NCBI RefSeq assembly: GCF_019649055.1
Contig: NW_026570491.1
Coordinates: 1 to 64,000 of the forward strand
From: Paramacrobiotus metropolitanus
Lineage: Eukaryota; Tardigrada; Eutardigrada; Parachela; Macrobiotidae
DNA length: 64,000 bases
Direction: 5' to 3'
The notes beneath the pieces are model-generated. The model was given only the letters and a program-made list of their open reading frames with translations, did not search any database and was not told the DNA's origin. Both the position numbers and the translations under genes were made by a program. This document shows positions 42,014 to 54,553 of the stretch, piece after piece. Numbering within the stretch: position 1 is the stretch's first letter; every line of letters begins with the position of its first letter.

Positions 42014-42751
42014 TTAACCGTTAATCGAAGGTTAATCGAATGTGGCTATAGTAAGTTTCGAAAGCGTTTAACATACGCGGAAGTACGTAAAACCGAACTC
42101 AGTTAAGTACTATACGTGATACCAGTGCCGGTAAAATTCAATTCTTCAGAAATGAACTGCGAGTGATCAGTTTTTTTAATTGTAAACGGTAGTATACGTC
42201 AATCTGGTACCAACTGAGCAATAGTAAAGAAGAACCGATAGCAGTTTTTTTGCAAATACCCTTTTGTACCGTAGTCAAGCAAAAGTTACATATTATAGGA
42301 CTTAAGCGCAATATACCACGCATTTCCTATACACAAACAGCGCTACCCCGCATTAAAGCAGTGCTACTGATTTCCTACTTCAGGAATTAAGTGGGGCTGT
42401 TTCTCCTGCGTCCTCTCAAAATAATAGCATCTCAACAAGTGTAGCGATCTTGCACTTTCTTTTTTAACTCCACATAGTGCGGTTGTCGCGGTGCGACTTC
42501 CGCATATCATCCACTGTATTGATGAACATGTAGGGGAACTATAGCTAAGGTCTCTATTCTGCACATGAAACTCTTTTATCTTTAAGTGACACCTGTTTAT
42601 AAAACATAAACGTGCTCTATTGCAAACCATCGTACACAGAAACCAAAGCTGGCAGGAACGCAGAACAGCCGAAACGCATCCACATCAACCAACGAGTGCT
42701 GTTAACATGTTCATGGGACTGGTACAAAAACTCACGGGGCTGTACGAAGGT
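42014..42751. other. Spacer, no gene seen
   Basis: 3' flank of the secreted gene and 3' flank of the convergent F-box copy. No other signal. Confidence 0.35.
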
Positions 42752-45700
42752 TCACCGTAGCGTGGGCATAGTGCGCACCCTCTGGGCCCAGCGAAAGAAT
42801 CGGAATAGAACAGCTGTCGTCAGCGTGTTCAGCTGGGTAAGATCCACGCCGGCGATATTGGACGCCGTCCACTGCCGGTGGCCGTAGGGGGTCGACTCGC
42901 GGGGATCAGCACTCTGGTACTCGTTCAGCGCCTGCACACGCGTTCACATCATCAGGAGAGACTACCGGCTGTCAAGTAAAAAAAAAACAACGGCTTACCC
43001 ACAGAATCATTCCACTCGGACTATCGCCCAATTCTTTTTGAACGTGCTGAATCGATTCCGCCAGCCAATCCATCACGGTCTGCCGATCCAGAGCCTCCCT
43101 AGGTTACACAACCAACTCATCCATATGATATTTGACTTTATTATGGACCTGTGGTCATGTATGCATGATACGGTCTGGTTGTCATAATCCATCTTTCTGC
43201 CTTTCTCGTTCTCTTGTAGCGAAGGTGCACTGACAAAGAGCGACTGTCTGCTATTAAGGCGATTGCCTGATGTCCTATAACATCTGGCTTAGGTCGCTGT
43301 TTGAGCTCAACTTCTTTAGTTCTAAGATGAGTATTATTAAAGTGGCTGAAACCCGATGTCACCCCGTATCACCTAGGCACCAGATTGCGCTCGAACATGT
43401 CCCACAGCTCCTTCTCCATCTGCTGCTGCGACCGGACGTTGAAGGCGTGCTGCACGATGAACGCCGTCAAAGTGTCTTCGCAAGGACTCCATCCTTCATT
43501 AAGACGGAGTCGGCAGTCCTTCCACACCACGCGGTCGCAGGCGCACCGCTCGATAACATCAACCGTCTCAGAGACCAGCTCCTGCATACGATCCGAAAAT
43601 CCGGCGAAGTCGCAGGCGTAGAACACCAGCACCGGCAAGCGTCGGGGTTGAAGCATATCCTGAATTTGTGCGGCCAGTTCCCGGCCATCAAACCAATCCA
43701 CTTTACTCAGTACAGCTATTCGAGTGCCGCTGTGAAGGCATTTCAGCAGGCCCGCCGCCACCCAGTACAATCCGTCCACACGATATTCCGTACCCCGTAA
43801 TCCGCGGAACTGCCGGAGACCCGTACATCGGGAAAGTAGGCTTCCGTGGTAAGAAGAGTGTTCCACAATGCGCATACACGCCGACAGCGGAAGTGGTCGA
43901 TGGAGTCCAGCGACTGGAAGATTCCCACCAACAGCACAGGCGACAGCCGCAGATGACTGCATGGTGTAATCGCCGTCGGAAGAGCTGTGCAGCATGATAG
44001 GCCAGCTTCGTTGGTCGTTCTGGCATCCTCACAGATGGTCTCCTAGAATCAGAATTCGCAATTAAACATTTTTTTTGCTATAACCTTTTTTTGATATGAA
44101 CGATCCTCTTAAAGCTTCTCAACCGAAATGATGAACTACGTAATTTTGCTTTTAACCTATGTTAATGTGAATAACCCTATTAAAGCTCTCACACACCGAA
44201 ATTACTTATACAGCGCTTCGAGGGAGCAAATGACTGTTTAGGTAGGAAAAGGATGCAAGGTCACGAATCAGCTATGATTAGTACGATTACCAGAAGCGAT
44301 AGAAACACCAATTCACTGTGCGGCCACATCGCAAGCCTCATGCATATATTAGAGCGACGTTTCGTAAGAACAGAAACACAAACAATACTAAACCAGGTTT
44401 AGAAACAGAATGGGCAGCTTCCGATGTGTTGTAACGTGGGGCCTTATGGGCGCCCACGTACCTTCGACGGCGAAACAGCGACGAACCCGGATTGAGGCTT
44501 TAATGCCGAAATTTAACTCGCGCACCGTGGCGCAGCAAACACCAGATTATGAGATCGGATCCTACAGCCAGCGCAGCTGTGCTGTAGATCCGTCAAAACA
44601 CCGCATAAATGTGCGGGATGGAAATACCCAGAAACAGCGAAACACAACAGCGAATGGCCAATCATGAAGGCGGAGCTATCGGCCTTCACGGTGTCATGCT
44701 ACGCTCATTGCAAGCTGATTAGAAGAGGTAGTCACTCATGTTGAACCGCTTCGTGAACATTCATCCGCTTGTAACGGAGGGACGCTCCGCCCTCCTGAGT
44801 AGCTATTCGCTGTTTCTGGGGATTTCCACCCCGCACATTGCTGCGCTGTTCTGACGGATCTGCAGCACAGTTGCACTGGCTGCAGAATCCTTCCTTGTTA
44901 GTCTGGTGTTGCTGGGCCACGGTGCGCATTAGATTCGGCAATAAAGCCTCATCCGGGTTCACCGCTGTTCGCTGTCGAGGATACGCGTGGCGCCCATACG
45001 GCCCCGCGTTATACGCTTTAAGGGATGCTACTGTTATCGGTACTGCAAAGAAAGAAATATTTAGATCTAGCTGCGGTTGACGAAAACATTTTTTTCTTAT
45101 GTTTCATTAGGTTTTCTTATGTCTGTTATGTTGTTTAACCGGAGATAGATCTTGGTATAGTTATACCGCCATAAAATTCCTGTTGGTCCGGGTTACTCAT
45201 CAGACACTTGTAGCATACAACGCTAGCCGTCACTTACCACTCGTTGCACTGTCAACGGATAGCTAGTCTGCCGATCCAAGTAAAACATCTGCTGGCGAAT
45301 CACACCGATGAACTGTTTATAACAGCGTTGAAATTCCTCTTCTAACATCAGGCATTCGCTGGGCACATAGGTGGATGCAGTGGACACGAGCGGATGACAA
45401 AGTCTTGCTTGTCCACCAGCCGCTCCTTGTAATCCGCTTCCGCGAGCGTTGGACGTACCTGCTCATACGGGACTAGTTCGCGGACGGTGCCGTAGGGTCG
45501 TTCCACGTCCACCAGCTCAAAATCATCATAGGGGTAGCTGTCCATAGGGATGACTCTGCCGGGATACCAGATCCAGGCGCCGTCGGGATGACGACGCAGT
45601 AGCACCTGCGCGTCCGCCGGCGGGCGCTCCCAGACCCTGTCGCAGCGGAAGATACTGCCGTACTCGATCAGTTGGGAGCGCTGTGCTGCACACTGGAAAT

Positions 45701-45812
45701 CAGTGATCAGTCCCGTCTCTGCCACGTTAATCACGATACCGTGCTGCAACTGGCCGTCGACCAGCACATCCACGGCGTTCCAGGCGTTCACGCCCGGTCC
45801 GTAAACAAACAT
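42752..45812 (-). pseudogene. WNAVDVL + F-box gene with an extra intron, two frameshifts
   Basis: First exon 45812-45238 starts MFVYGPGVNAWNAVDVLVDG, shifts frame at about 45365-45375, and ends at donor GTG|GTAAGT. Second exon starts 44042 after TTCTAG with ETICEDAR. The F-box SPVLLVGIFQSLDSIDHF is followed by a second shift at about 43785-43800. At 43373 the exon stops at CCTAG|GTGATA after NLVPR, and resumes at 43098 after ...CCTAG with EALDRQTVMDWL, ending at donor TGG|GTAAGC (42999). The last exon 42931-42752 reads ALNEYQSADPRESTPY. The intron 43372-43099 is found only here and at the same point in the copy at 38997. Confidence 0.7.
44415..45010. repeat. Long imperfect inverted repeat with coding-like arms
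   Basis: 44415-44665 (plus) and 44765-45010 (minus) match over about 240 bp. Both encode similar peptides: TVAQQTPDYEIG ... CAVDPSKHRINVRDGN on plus and TVAQQHQTNKEGFCSQCNCA on minus. A third, more diverged copy is at 52870-53075 (minus, CRQCNCVVDLSK). It may be a duplicated small exon or a fold-back transposon. It lies in the first intron of the 45812 gene copy. Confidence 0.6.
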
Positions 45813-46940
45813 TGCTCATACACAACCACAAACTTTGAGTGGGCACGAGATGCTCGAGAATGCCAACGAAACTTTAAACGGAAGCTAATTAGAACTCTCA
45901 GATTTTTGTGGAACAAATTGAGCTCGGTTGTACGTTTGCACTACACCGGGCACGCACATCATGGTGGGTGCAAAGCAAAACAATCCAGCTGGTATGCTTC
46001 TGCAACCTGAAACAGCACCCGAATTAAATCGCGGCGAATGCATGCCGGCGCTCAAGCTGAGTGAGATTACATCGCTGGAGATAATATCTGCAGCGCGCGC
46101 CGCTGCGTACCGCATATCATTTTATCTGGTTTATGATACGAACCAGGTAAAATAATGACTTTGGCTGTTACTTCGGTGTGTAAATTTGACAATCGTTTTA
46201 AGGTAGTGCCACTACTATCATCGCAGGCTTGTTGTAATTGGCTATTGCTAATTAAAAAAGGATTTAAATATCTGGTTTATGAACTCTGCTAACCAAAAAA
46301 TACGGACCATTCCCCGATTTTGGCTATGTTAATCACTTGTTTGCTCAAGACTGGAGAGCTGTTAAGAAGTGTTTTTTTGTTGTAGCCCTCCGGAATTTTA
46401 CAAGCTGTTTTCTTTGCCGATGCGTTGTCAAAATAAAAGTACTTCGAAAAACTCAACGTAACCTATGGGTGTCCCCTTGCTGAGTAAATGCAGGCATTAT
46501 GTAGCGCGCAACACGTTCCGAGAAAAGCTTTCGCCGATGCTGGAAGCGCCGTTAGCAGTCGTAGGTCAGTAAACCAAAATGTCAGTGAAGGTTAACCTTC
46601 ACGCAGAAGATTTTTCACGTGTTCAATTTCCAAAGGAACGGGGAAAGAAAGGAACGAAAACTAGAATCAGAATAAGAAACAGCTTGGCCAGCCTCCGATA
46701 CTGTGCGCAGTCATTCTACGCTCATGGTAAGCTGTTCAGGGAGACAGAACCAGGTAAACCGCTAAGACAATATTAAATTTTATCCGCTTTGATGCTAAAC
46801 CGAGGCAACAGCCGAACAAGAGCTGCAAGAAACGCTTATATGGGTTAACCCGTTCTGAATTTACTTGTTGAAGTCGGGTTGTTTGCTCTTCATTTAATAA
46901 TATTACCTGAATAAAACTGAAAAGATTCCCAGTGGGGTAT
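45813..46940. other. Spacer between two array genes
   Basis: A 65-codon rightward frame (46579-46776) and a 75-codon frame (45928-46155) have no relatives I recognise. Promoter of the 45812 copy and 3' flank of the 46941 gene are expected here. Confidence 0.35.
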
Positions 46941-48844
46941 CTAATGGGCCTCCCGGAGGTAATGGCTCAGAACGGCCACGGTCAACGTGCTCAGCCGTCC
47001 AGCATCCAGATCGGGAATATTGGAGGCCGTCCACTCCCGCTGGCGGTAGTGCGAGGACTCACGGGGATCGGCACTCTGATAGCCGTTAAGAGCCTGCAAA
47101 ATCTTCAACTGATGGCCAACACTCATCAAATCCTGGCGTGGTGTGTTCCACGTGTCCCAGCCCAATGACATGATCCATTCCTGGAGGGTCTGCCGGTCCA
47201 CTAAAGGCCCGGACGGCACACCGCGTTCCCACAAATCCCACAGCTGAATCTCCATCTGCTGGCGCGATTCGACGCGCCAGGTTACCTGTGCGACAACGGC
47301 CGTCCAATTCTCACAGGCGAATCGGCAGTTCTTCCACATGATGGTGTCGGTTCGACACTGCACGAGCAACTCCGCCGTACGGACTACGGTCTGCGACATA
47401 CCGTCCAGCCCTACCCCGACGCCACAGTCGTGCAACACCAACACCGGCAAGCGCCGGCCGGGCGGTAGGGCGTGGTGGAAGGGTGCGGACAGTCCCAAGC
47501 CGTCGTGCAGGTTCTCCCGGCTCACCACGGCAACCTTGGTGCAGGGGCCCAGGCTTTTCATCAGGCACGCTATCACCCAGTACATGCCATTCCGCGGATA
47601 ATCCCCGCAAGTGTACTGCGCGTACGTGCCGGACACGCGCACATCGGGGAAGTGGGCGTCGGTGGTGAGAATGTCGTTCCACAGCGGACAGACTCGCCGG
47701 CAACGAACGCGCTCGATGGAGTCCAGCGCCTGGAAAACCGCCACCAGTATTTCAGCCGGCAGTCGCATTGTACTGTCTGGAGGAATGGCCTTCGTTACTG
47801 TCTCGGATGCGGCAGCCTCGCGTTCCGCCAAATAAAATGCAATGACTTTTCTGGTGAAGGTGCTCTTCTGCAGAAACCAACACCGATTTTATGGATTCTT
47901 TCTTGCTTTTATAATTTTTCGTTATTGATGTGCAGATCTATTTATAATTTCCAACGTTTTCAGTCGTTTCGAATAGCACCGACGTATTGCCTTCTATAGA
48001 TTTCTTCGGTTATTCTTAGGGTTCTTAGGTTTCTTAGGTTATTCTTAGGTTTCTTAGGTCTCTTGGTTTCTTAGGTTATTCTTAGGTTTCTTAGGTCTCT
48101 TGGTTTCTCAGATTATTCTTCGGGTTCCTTAGGTCTCTTAAACTGGCTGCTGGTCGAACTGCAGCATCTTTATGTGCCGTGTTACAGTGGAACGGCATGT
48201 TGCGAACTCACCACTTCCTGGCTGGATACTGGAGTGTCTTTCTGACGTTGTACATAGCACAGTTCTTGGTCACGCAGCCCCGTGAACTCCGCGTAATGGC
48301 GTTTACTCACGTCGCCCGTAAACACCTCCCAAAGTAGCAGTTCGTCACAGGCCAAGGCCAGACTGGTGGCGGGCAACGGACACGAGCGGATGACGAAGCT
48401 TCCCTTACTGACGAGCTCAAGTCCGGGTTGGGCGCCCACCACCCCCGGTCGTCGTATCAGCGCCCGGGGCATCAGTTCGCGGACGGGACCATACGGTTGG
48501 TCGATCTCCAGGAATTCGTAATCGGCACGGCAGAAGGCGTCACCCAGAAGGACGCGGCCCGGATACCAGATCCAGGCGCCGTCGGGATGCCGGCGCAGCA
48601 GTACCTCGGCGTCGGTCGTGGGGCGCGGATCGACCCAGCGGATGAAGCTCCCAACGGAATCATCCCAGCGGAAGATCCTTCCGTACTCGATCAGCTGCGC
48701 CCGCCGTCCCGGGCACTGGAAGTCAATAATAAGCCCCGTCTCGGCCACGTTGATGACCAGGCCGTGATGCGGTTGGCCGTCGATCAAGACATTCACGGCG
48801 TTCCACGCCTGAGCCGAATAACGAGGATCTCCGGAGAATAGCAT
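46941..48844 (-). CDS. WNAVDVL + F-box protein, intact, two exons
   Basis: First exon 48844-48212 (211 codons, MLFSGDPRYSAQAWNAVDVL) ends at donor GTG|GTGAGT. Second exon 47867-46941 (309 codons with stop) follows TTTCTGCAG. Both are fully open in phase 0, giving 519 residues. The N-terminal 200 residues have two Tudor/Agenet-like halves (WIWYPGRVLLGDAF, RELMPRALIRRP). The F-box is LPAEILVAVFQALDSIERVR, followed by an LRR-like region (PVLVLHDCG) and the C-terminal YQSADPRESSHYRQREW. Unlike the two copies to its right, the last two exons are fused. F-box proteins select substrates for SCF ubiquitin ligases; the N-terminal reader-like domain would provide specificity. Confidence 0.8.
48005..48140. 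repeat. TTCTTAGG tandem repeats in the first intron
   Basis: 'Ttcttaggtt', 'tctcttggtt' and 'attcttaggt' alternate about 12 times. The reverse-complement word 'cctaagaa' recurs at 28380, 28806, 32520-32700 and 54735. Confidence 0.75.
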
Positions 48845-49418
48845 TGCTGACAGTTACCGAGAGACACTGGAGTGTTGCAGTTTCACACCGCGCAGCCTCG
48901 AATGGCTCAGATCACAGTAACAGACAACCGAGAGTGCAATGAAACTTTGGAAAAACTGTGATAAAGATGATACTCGGATATCAAACTCAGGAGCGGAATT
49001 GTGAGCAAATTGTCAATAAACCAAAACTGATGTTATCAAAGACAGATGCACTTGAGTGACGTGTCACTTGACATTCGAAAATCGAACGATGCGGTGATGC
49101 TAGATGCGGCCTTGCGGTGATGCAGGCAGCCGTCGTTCGACAGCTGCTTTGTCCAGGCAGCCGTCGCTCCTGGCAGTACTTGCATTTAATTGGTATAATT
49201 TTTTTTGCATCGAGCAGTTGGCGAGAATCTGCGAGATTCTGCTAAGCATGGCGCCATCCGGTATAAAGGCAGCTCAGGCATTTTAGCAGACAATTCCCGA
49301 TCAGGATGTCAATGAGGGAGTGTTTCTGTTATAAACTTTTCTAGTACTAAGTTTGCACTTGTTCCGTGATAGTCGTACGAATTAAACGACTGACTCAGCA
49401 GACACACCACCAAGCAGA
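48845..49418. promoter_or_regulatory. Upstream region of the 48844 gene
   Basis: No gene. A rightward 'gtataaaggc' is present at about 49260, but the gene runs leftward, so it is not its TATA box. GCAGCCGTCG occurs twice (49126, 49157). Confidence 0.3.
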
Positions 49419-49600
49419 TCAGCGGCTGGCGGTACCCGTGTGCATGCGAAAGGCGTTGGTCGTGAGATTACTGGTCCACATTAGAATCCACGGTGAGCAG
49501 ACACGCTGACAGCGGATGCGTGCGATGCAGTGCCCTGGGAGGAAAGCGTCCAGCAGCAATTCAACCGGCAGCGACAGATTTCTCTGAACATCAAACAAAA
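49419..49600 (-). pseudogene. F-box fragment
   Basis: Leftward it reads LSLPVELLLDAFLPGHCIARIR and CQRVCSPWILM, a decayed F-box with family spacing, then loses similarity. It is flanked by neither a first exon nor the rest of the second exon. Confidence 0.6.
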
Positions 49601-49741
49601 CCGTCCAGTGCCGAAAAGGTGTACGGGCTACTTCACGCAGATTTCTTTTCATTTCTGAAAACTGGTAACACTAACGTTAACGACTGGCAGCCTTTTCGTC
49701 TTCATGTATTTGTTATTTTTTTCTCTTCCTGCTCGCACCTC

Positions 49742-49855
49742 TTGAAATGATACACAAAAACTTGAAGTTTTTTTTAGAACTTGATGATACACAAAAATGA
49801 TACACAAAAACACAAAAATGATACACAAAAACTTGAAGTTTTTTTTAGAACTTAG
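49742..49855. repeat. Tandem duplication of a roughly 60-bp unit
   Basis: 'Gatacacaaaaacttgaagttttttttagaactt' occurs at about 49748 and again at about 49820, separated by shorter 'gatacacaaaaa' copies. Confidence 0.8.
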
Positions 49856-50300
49856 ATTGAGTAATGAACGTTTACGACAATCAGGTGAAATTTGCGCTAG
49901 GTCGCAGGGTGCTCCTTACAGAATCAGGTTGCACCAGTAAAAGTTCACGTAAAAGAAAGAACACAAGCTTCGGCAACATCCCCAGTAAGCAACAGTATTG
50001 TGTTAATAAACGCTCAGATCACTTTTAGTATCCGTTTCACAAAACAAAAACAACGACATTTAGAATAGATTTAATAAAAAAAGAAATTAAGGCAGAGATG
50101 CCTAATTCTTAAACGCAAAACGCACATGTTTATACTCCACAAGTCCACGTCAGCCGTTAGTTAATTTTTACAGGGACCCAAGAAGCGACACAGCGTTCCG
50201 GCGTTAAATCTCGACAGTAGCTTAACAATGCTGGGGAAACGCCTTCAGTTAAACAATAAAACCTGATAGCCACACATCTTTTCGCGCACCTACTGGGCCC
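49856..50300. other. Spacer, no gene seen
   Basis: AT-rich; nothing recognisable. Confidence 0.3.
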
Positions 50301-50424
50301 AACAGTATAACTGGTACAGAACTTCCCTCGTCAGTGGGCTCAGCCGACCAACATCCAGACAGAACAAATCGGACATCCTCCACTTAAGCCCGCCGTAGAG
50401 AGTCGATCGAGTGTCAACCGGCCA
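50301..50424 (-). pseudogene. Relic of a C-terminal exon of the array family
   Basis: Leftward frame LKWRMSDLFCLDVGRLSPLT...YCWAQ and stop parallels the family's last exon (EWTAANIADLDAGRLTAVT...FRWAR). The exon start is lost. Confidence 0.55.
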
Positions 50425-50697
50425 TATCCTTGTGACCCTGTCCACTTTATAGCGCCCGAACTTAGCAGATGCCTAACGCTTGCAGTATGTGATTAAATTA
50501 TTAACGGTTTTTTTTCCTTTGAGGCTTGTGATCAGTCAAAACATCAGGAACATCTTTTTAAAATATTTTATTACAAACCGCTGTACATACAAAATCATGG
50601 CAACTTTAGGCAGCACTAAAGACGTTTACGTTGCTGTATGGTTAAAAGCTAAGGTGTCGCTTTGAGGAAAAACTGGAAAGTTTAACAGTTTGGGCAC

Positions 50698-53600
50698 TTA
50701 ACGGGCCCACCGAAAGTATTTGCTCAAAACGGCAACGGTCACCGCGGTCAGTCGTCCAGCATCCAGATCGGCGATATTGGCGGCCGTCCACTCTCGCTGG
50801 CGGTAGTGCGTAGACTCACGCGGATCAGCGCTCTGGTATTCGTTCAGCACCTACGAGGAAAATAGTACTGAGCTTAATTTGTACGTGCTTTTATGATGGT
50901 CTACTCTGATGGAATGATCCTCCCGAAATTCGTGGCTGTATTTTGTTTGATTACTTAATCGCCAGACTGCTTCAGACTTTCAGCCATAAAGATATCTTGC
51001 AAAGTTTCAATCGTAAGCCCTGTCCACTGCAAAGAAGTGACCCGGTACAAGATACCCATTTCATATACATACGGGAAAATTCGTACTTTCTGCGTTTCGC
51101 GCACTCCCGATCAAAATTTCGGAATTTATTTTTAGGATGTCAGATTGCTATTATTTTTAGCAATGCGGGCTGTACTCCTAACACTCAAGAAACAACTGAC
51201 TCACCTTCAAAATCAGCTGTCGATAATTAGCTGCAGGATTGCGGAACGTTTCTGTGATCCAGTCCTGAAGGGTCTGCCGCTCGCATAACTGCCTGCAGAA
51301 CAGATTCCGCTCAAACACATCCCACAGCTCTGCTTCCATCTGGTGATGCGACTGGACGCCGATGGATTCCTGTGCCACAAATGCCACGAAACTCTCCTCT
51401 GGAACCCGGCATTTCTTCCACACCACTCGGTCACACGAACACTGCACGATCAAATCAGCCGTCCGGACTGCTACCCTTTTGAAAAAGGACAAAGTGGAGC
51501 CGAGATCGCAGTCGTGGAACACCAGCACCGGCAGGCGTCCCGGTGCCAGAATGTGGTTGAGTGTTGCAGGCAAGTGCCGGCCGTCATACATCACCAGCTT
51601 GCTCATCACAGCCAACTTGGTGGCGCTGCTCAGGCATTTTAACAGGCACGCCGCCACCCAGTACATCCCGTCCCGGGGAAAATCCCTGTACTCTGCGTGA
51701 TTGCCGCACACACGTACATCGGGGAAATGGGCTTCGGTGGTGAGAAGAGTGTTCCACACCTGACAAACACGCCGACAGCGGACGCGCCCGATGGAATCCA
51801 GCGACTGGAAGATCTTCACTAACAGCACAGGCGGCAACCGCATTTTAACGACCTCCTCGAGAGGTGGCTGTGACTTGCCCGCCTCGTTTTGCGTCGTATA
51901 GAATGTACTGGATCTGCACATGGTGTTCTGCCGGAACCAACAAACATTTTACGGGATTCCATGTTAAGTTGTGCGAGTCTGATCTACACCTGTGGCATGG
52001 TAAGTACACGTTAAATTTTTTCGGGTATGAGATTTTCCTTGTATCCACAGTATCATGGCGTATTCCACATTATCCTCTGCGTAATCTTCGTCTATCCTCC
52101 AGATTTTCTACGTTTTTTAATCACTGCAGTATCCGACCGTATCTTGCAGTTTCCTTTGTGCAGTTATCCGGATACTCGACGGATACAGTAAGGACACGTT
52201 AAGATACGTTGGGATACTGCAGTTACTGATGAGTGATCACCCTTAAAACTGTATTCATCGGGATACATGAAGGATACTGTGGGATACGGTGGGATACTGT
52301 GGTTTCAAAGATGATACGCATCCAAACATACTTATTATGTATTTTGCAATGTACTGCAAAATTAATATTGTTGCAAGTATGTAGTCATTCTTTTTAACTA
52401 GCGTATCCCACACTCACAGTATCCCCGCAGTATCTTCTGCGTATAATCCATGTAGCGCGACATTTTCTTTTATTTTTTTTTGCTTAAGTTTCTTAGGTTT
52501 TTTAACGGGGTTCATGTGAGATACATAGAGGATACTGCAGAGATACGGAGGGATACTGCAACAGTCGAAAAGAAGTTAAAAGATACATTAGGGATACACA
52601 GAGGATACCGTGGGACACGGCGGGATACTGTGGATACAAGCAACCAAACATGCCTCGAAAAATTTAACGTGTACGAAGTCGTATGTATCTAGCGAGTTCG
52701 CCCGCAATTTCTAACGTAAAGATAACGATGCATGGATTTAGTGCCAAATCTGCGGTATGAAAGCTTGGTAGCGCACTAATTCTACCACAATGGCAAATTC
52801 GCAAATTTCAGTATCCAGGGTTATTACTGGTATTTTACAGATTAATTATAAAGGTGTCAGGGCGAGACTCTCCTTCCACCTGACTTGCTTTTCGTTGTTT
52901 GAGGATTCCCACCCCGTACATTTTCTCGCTATTTTGACAGATCTACAACACAGTTGCACTGCCTGCAGATTCCGCTTTTCTCAGTTGGTGGTTGTTGGTG
53001 CGGCGGCAACATCGCCAATAAAGTCGATGTTTCCGGGTCGTTCTGTCGAGGATACGCGTGCTGCCCATACGATCCCGCGTTATAAAGGAGAAAAATTAAT
53101 GTTTTATAGATTAATTATAAAGAATAAAAGTTAGTGATTTTATTTCTTTGAATGGCCGATCGATATCTGGCTTGCATAATTGCATCAGCCATGCTGGTCC
53201 ATGCATGTAGACCGGATCATTGGGAACGAGTGTGGGGTGGCGCGCCGTAGTATGGAGTTTGGGGTAACTCGTGAATTTGTATTTGTCGCTGTGTGGATGC
53301 GATAGAAACTATGGGATAAGCTTGTACAGTGTAAATTTGCATCGTCTGGCACTATCTACAGTACCTACTACCTAGCACCTACCACATGCTGGCGGGTCAG
53401 CGGGGTGCCAGTCTGATGCTGCAAATAGCAAATCTCCTCGCTTACCACCCCTGTAAACAGCAATCCGTGGCGTCGAGCTAATTCGCCATGGACGGCCTGC
53501 CCAAGTAAATGCCAATCGTTGGACAAGGACCGATAGGCGAAGGGCAGCGGAGACGAGCGCACAACGAAATCCCCCGCCTTCACGCGCAGCTGGGCTTCGA

Positions 53601-53994
53601 TTGCGCAGCTAAGTGGCGAGCGAATCTGCTCCCTAGGGACCAGTTCGCGGACGGTGCCGTACGGTCGCTCCACGTCAAGATATTCAAAATCGGCCGAGGA
53701 GTAGCTGTCCACGGGGACGATCTTTCCCCAGTACCAGATCCAGGCGCCGTCAGGATGACGGCGCAACAGAACCTGCGCGAATTCTATCGGGCGCTCATAC
53801 TGCTTGTGGCAGCGGAACATTCTCGTATTCCCGTATTTGACTAATTGTGAGCGCCGTGACGGACATTCAAAATCAATGATCAGTCCCTTCTCGGCCACGT
53901 TGATGACGCGGCCGTGCTGCAGCTGGCCGTCAATCAGCACATCCACGGCGTTCCATGCGCACACGGAATGCTGAGGGCCTCCGTAAAATAACAT
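50698..53994 (-). CDS. WNAVDVL + F-box protein, intact, three exons
   Basis: Exons 53994-53383 (204 codons), 51927-51205 (241) and 50850-50698 (51 with stop) join in phase 0 at GTG|GTAGGT...GGCAG and AAG|GTGAGT...GTAG, giving 495 residues. The start MLFYGGPQHSVCAWNAVDVL is preferred over the longer frame to 54141 because all paralogues begin at this point. The order is Tudor/Agenet-like N-terminus (WIWYWGKIVPVDSYSS), F-box (LPPVLLVKIFQSLDSIGRVR), LRR-like region, and a C-terminal ADPRESTHYRQREW segment. The first intron (1,455 nt) contains a MITE and the diverged QCNC repeat. It is a probable SCF substrate receptor. Confidence 0.85.
52004..52674. mobile_element. MITE with GTACACGTTAAAT ends and gtatcc repeats, copy 1
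   Basis: The ends are inverted repeats of about 50 bp: GTACACGTTAAATTTTTTCG at 52004 and its complement ending at 52674, both continuing into TTGTATCCACAGTATC. Inside, 'gtatcc' or 'ggatac' occurs more than 20 times, in opposite orientation in the two halves. No transposase. It is inserted in the first intron of the 53994 gene. Confidence 0.75.
52870..53075 (-). repeat. Third copy of the QCNC coding-like repeat
   Basis: Leftward it matches the arms at 44415-45010 through 'gtgcaactgtg(t/c)tg(t/c)agatc(t/c)gtca' and 'gtacggggtgggaatcc'. It encodes CRQCNCVVDLSK followed by a stop. Confidence 0.6.
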
Positions 53995-54553
53995 TGCTAA
54001 CAGCCTAACACTGCCTAACAGACTGACAGACCCCGTGAATAACTGTTTCTTGCAGTCTACCAACTCGCTCTCATGACTGGCACAAATTAAGTTCACGCTA
54101 GCCGAGGATACCAGCGAAATTCTGAAGGGGGAAATATTCACACAATATTAATAAGTCAAAAAGAAAACGATGTGAAGATGAAGAAATGTTGATTGTTGCT
54201 GGTTGCAAAATTTCCAATCAAAAGTTACGTACTTATCAAAACCATGCGACACCATCGGGCTGATTATTAACGTAGCTATCGCTCCTGGCGGGCGCCATGC
54301 ACTGTACTCTCTCATACTAATTTTTACCCCGGCCAGTCGTGTAGAACAGAGGCTAGTTTAGAATCTAGTAACAGAACATCTCATCTGATGAGATGTTCTG
54401 TATAGTAATCAGGCCGTCTATTTCAGTTGTCGGCTGAGCCTCAGGAATTAGTACATCTTTATTATGATAGAAAAATTGTGTGACTTTTGGTATACCGCCA
54501 ATTAAAAATAAGACAGTCGTGTAGATATCTATAGATACAGTATGGACGACTTC

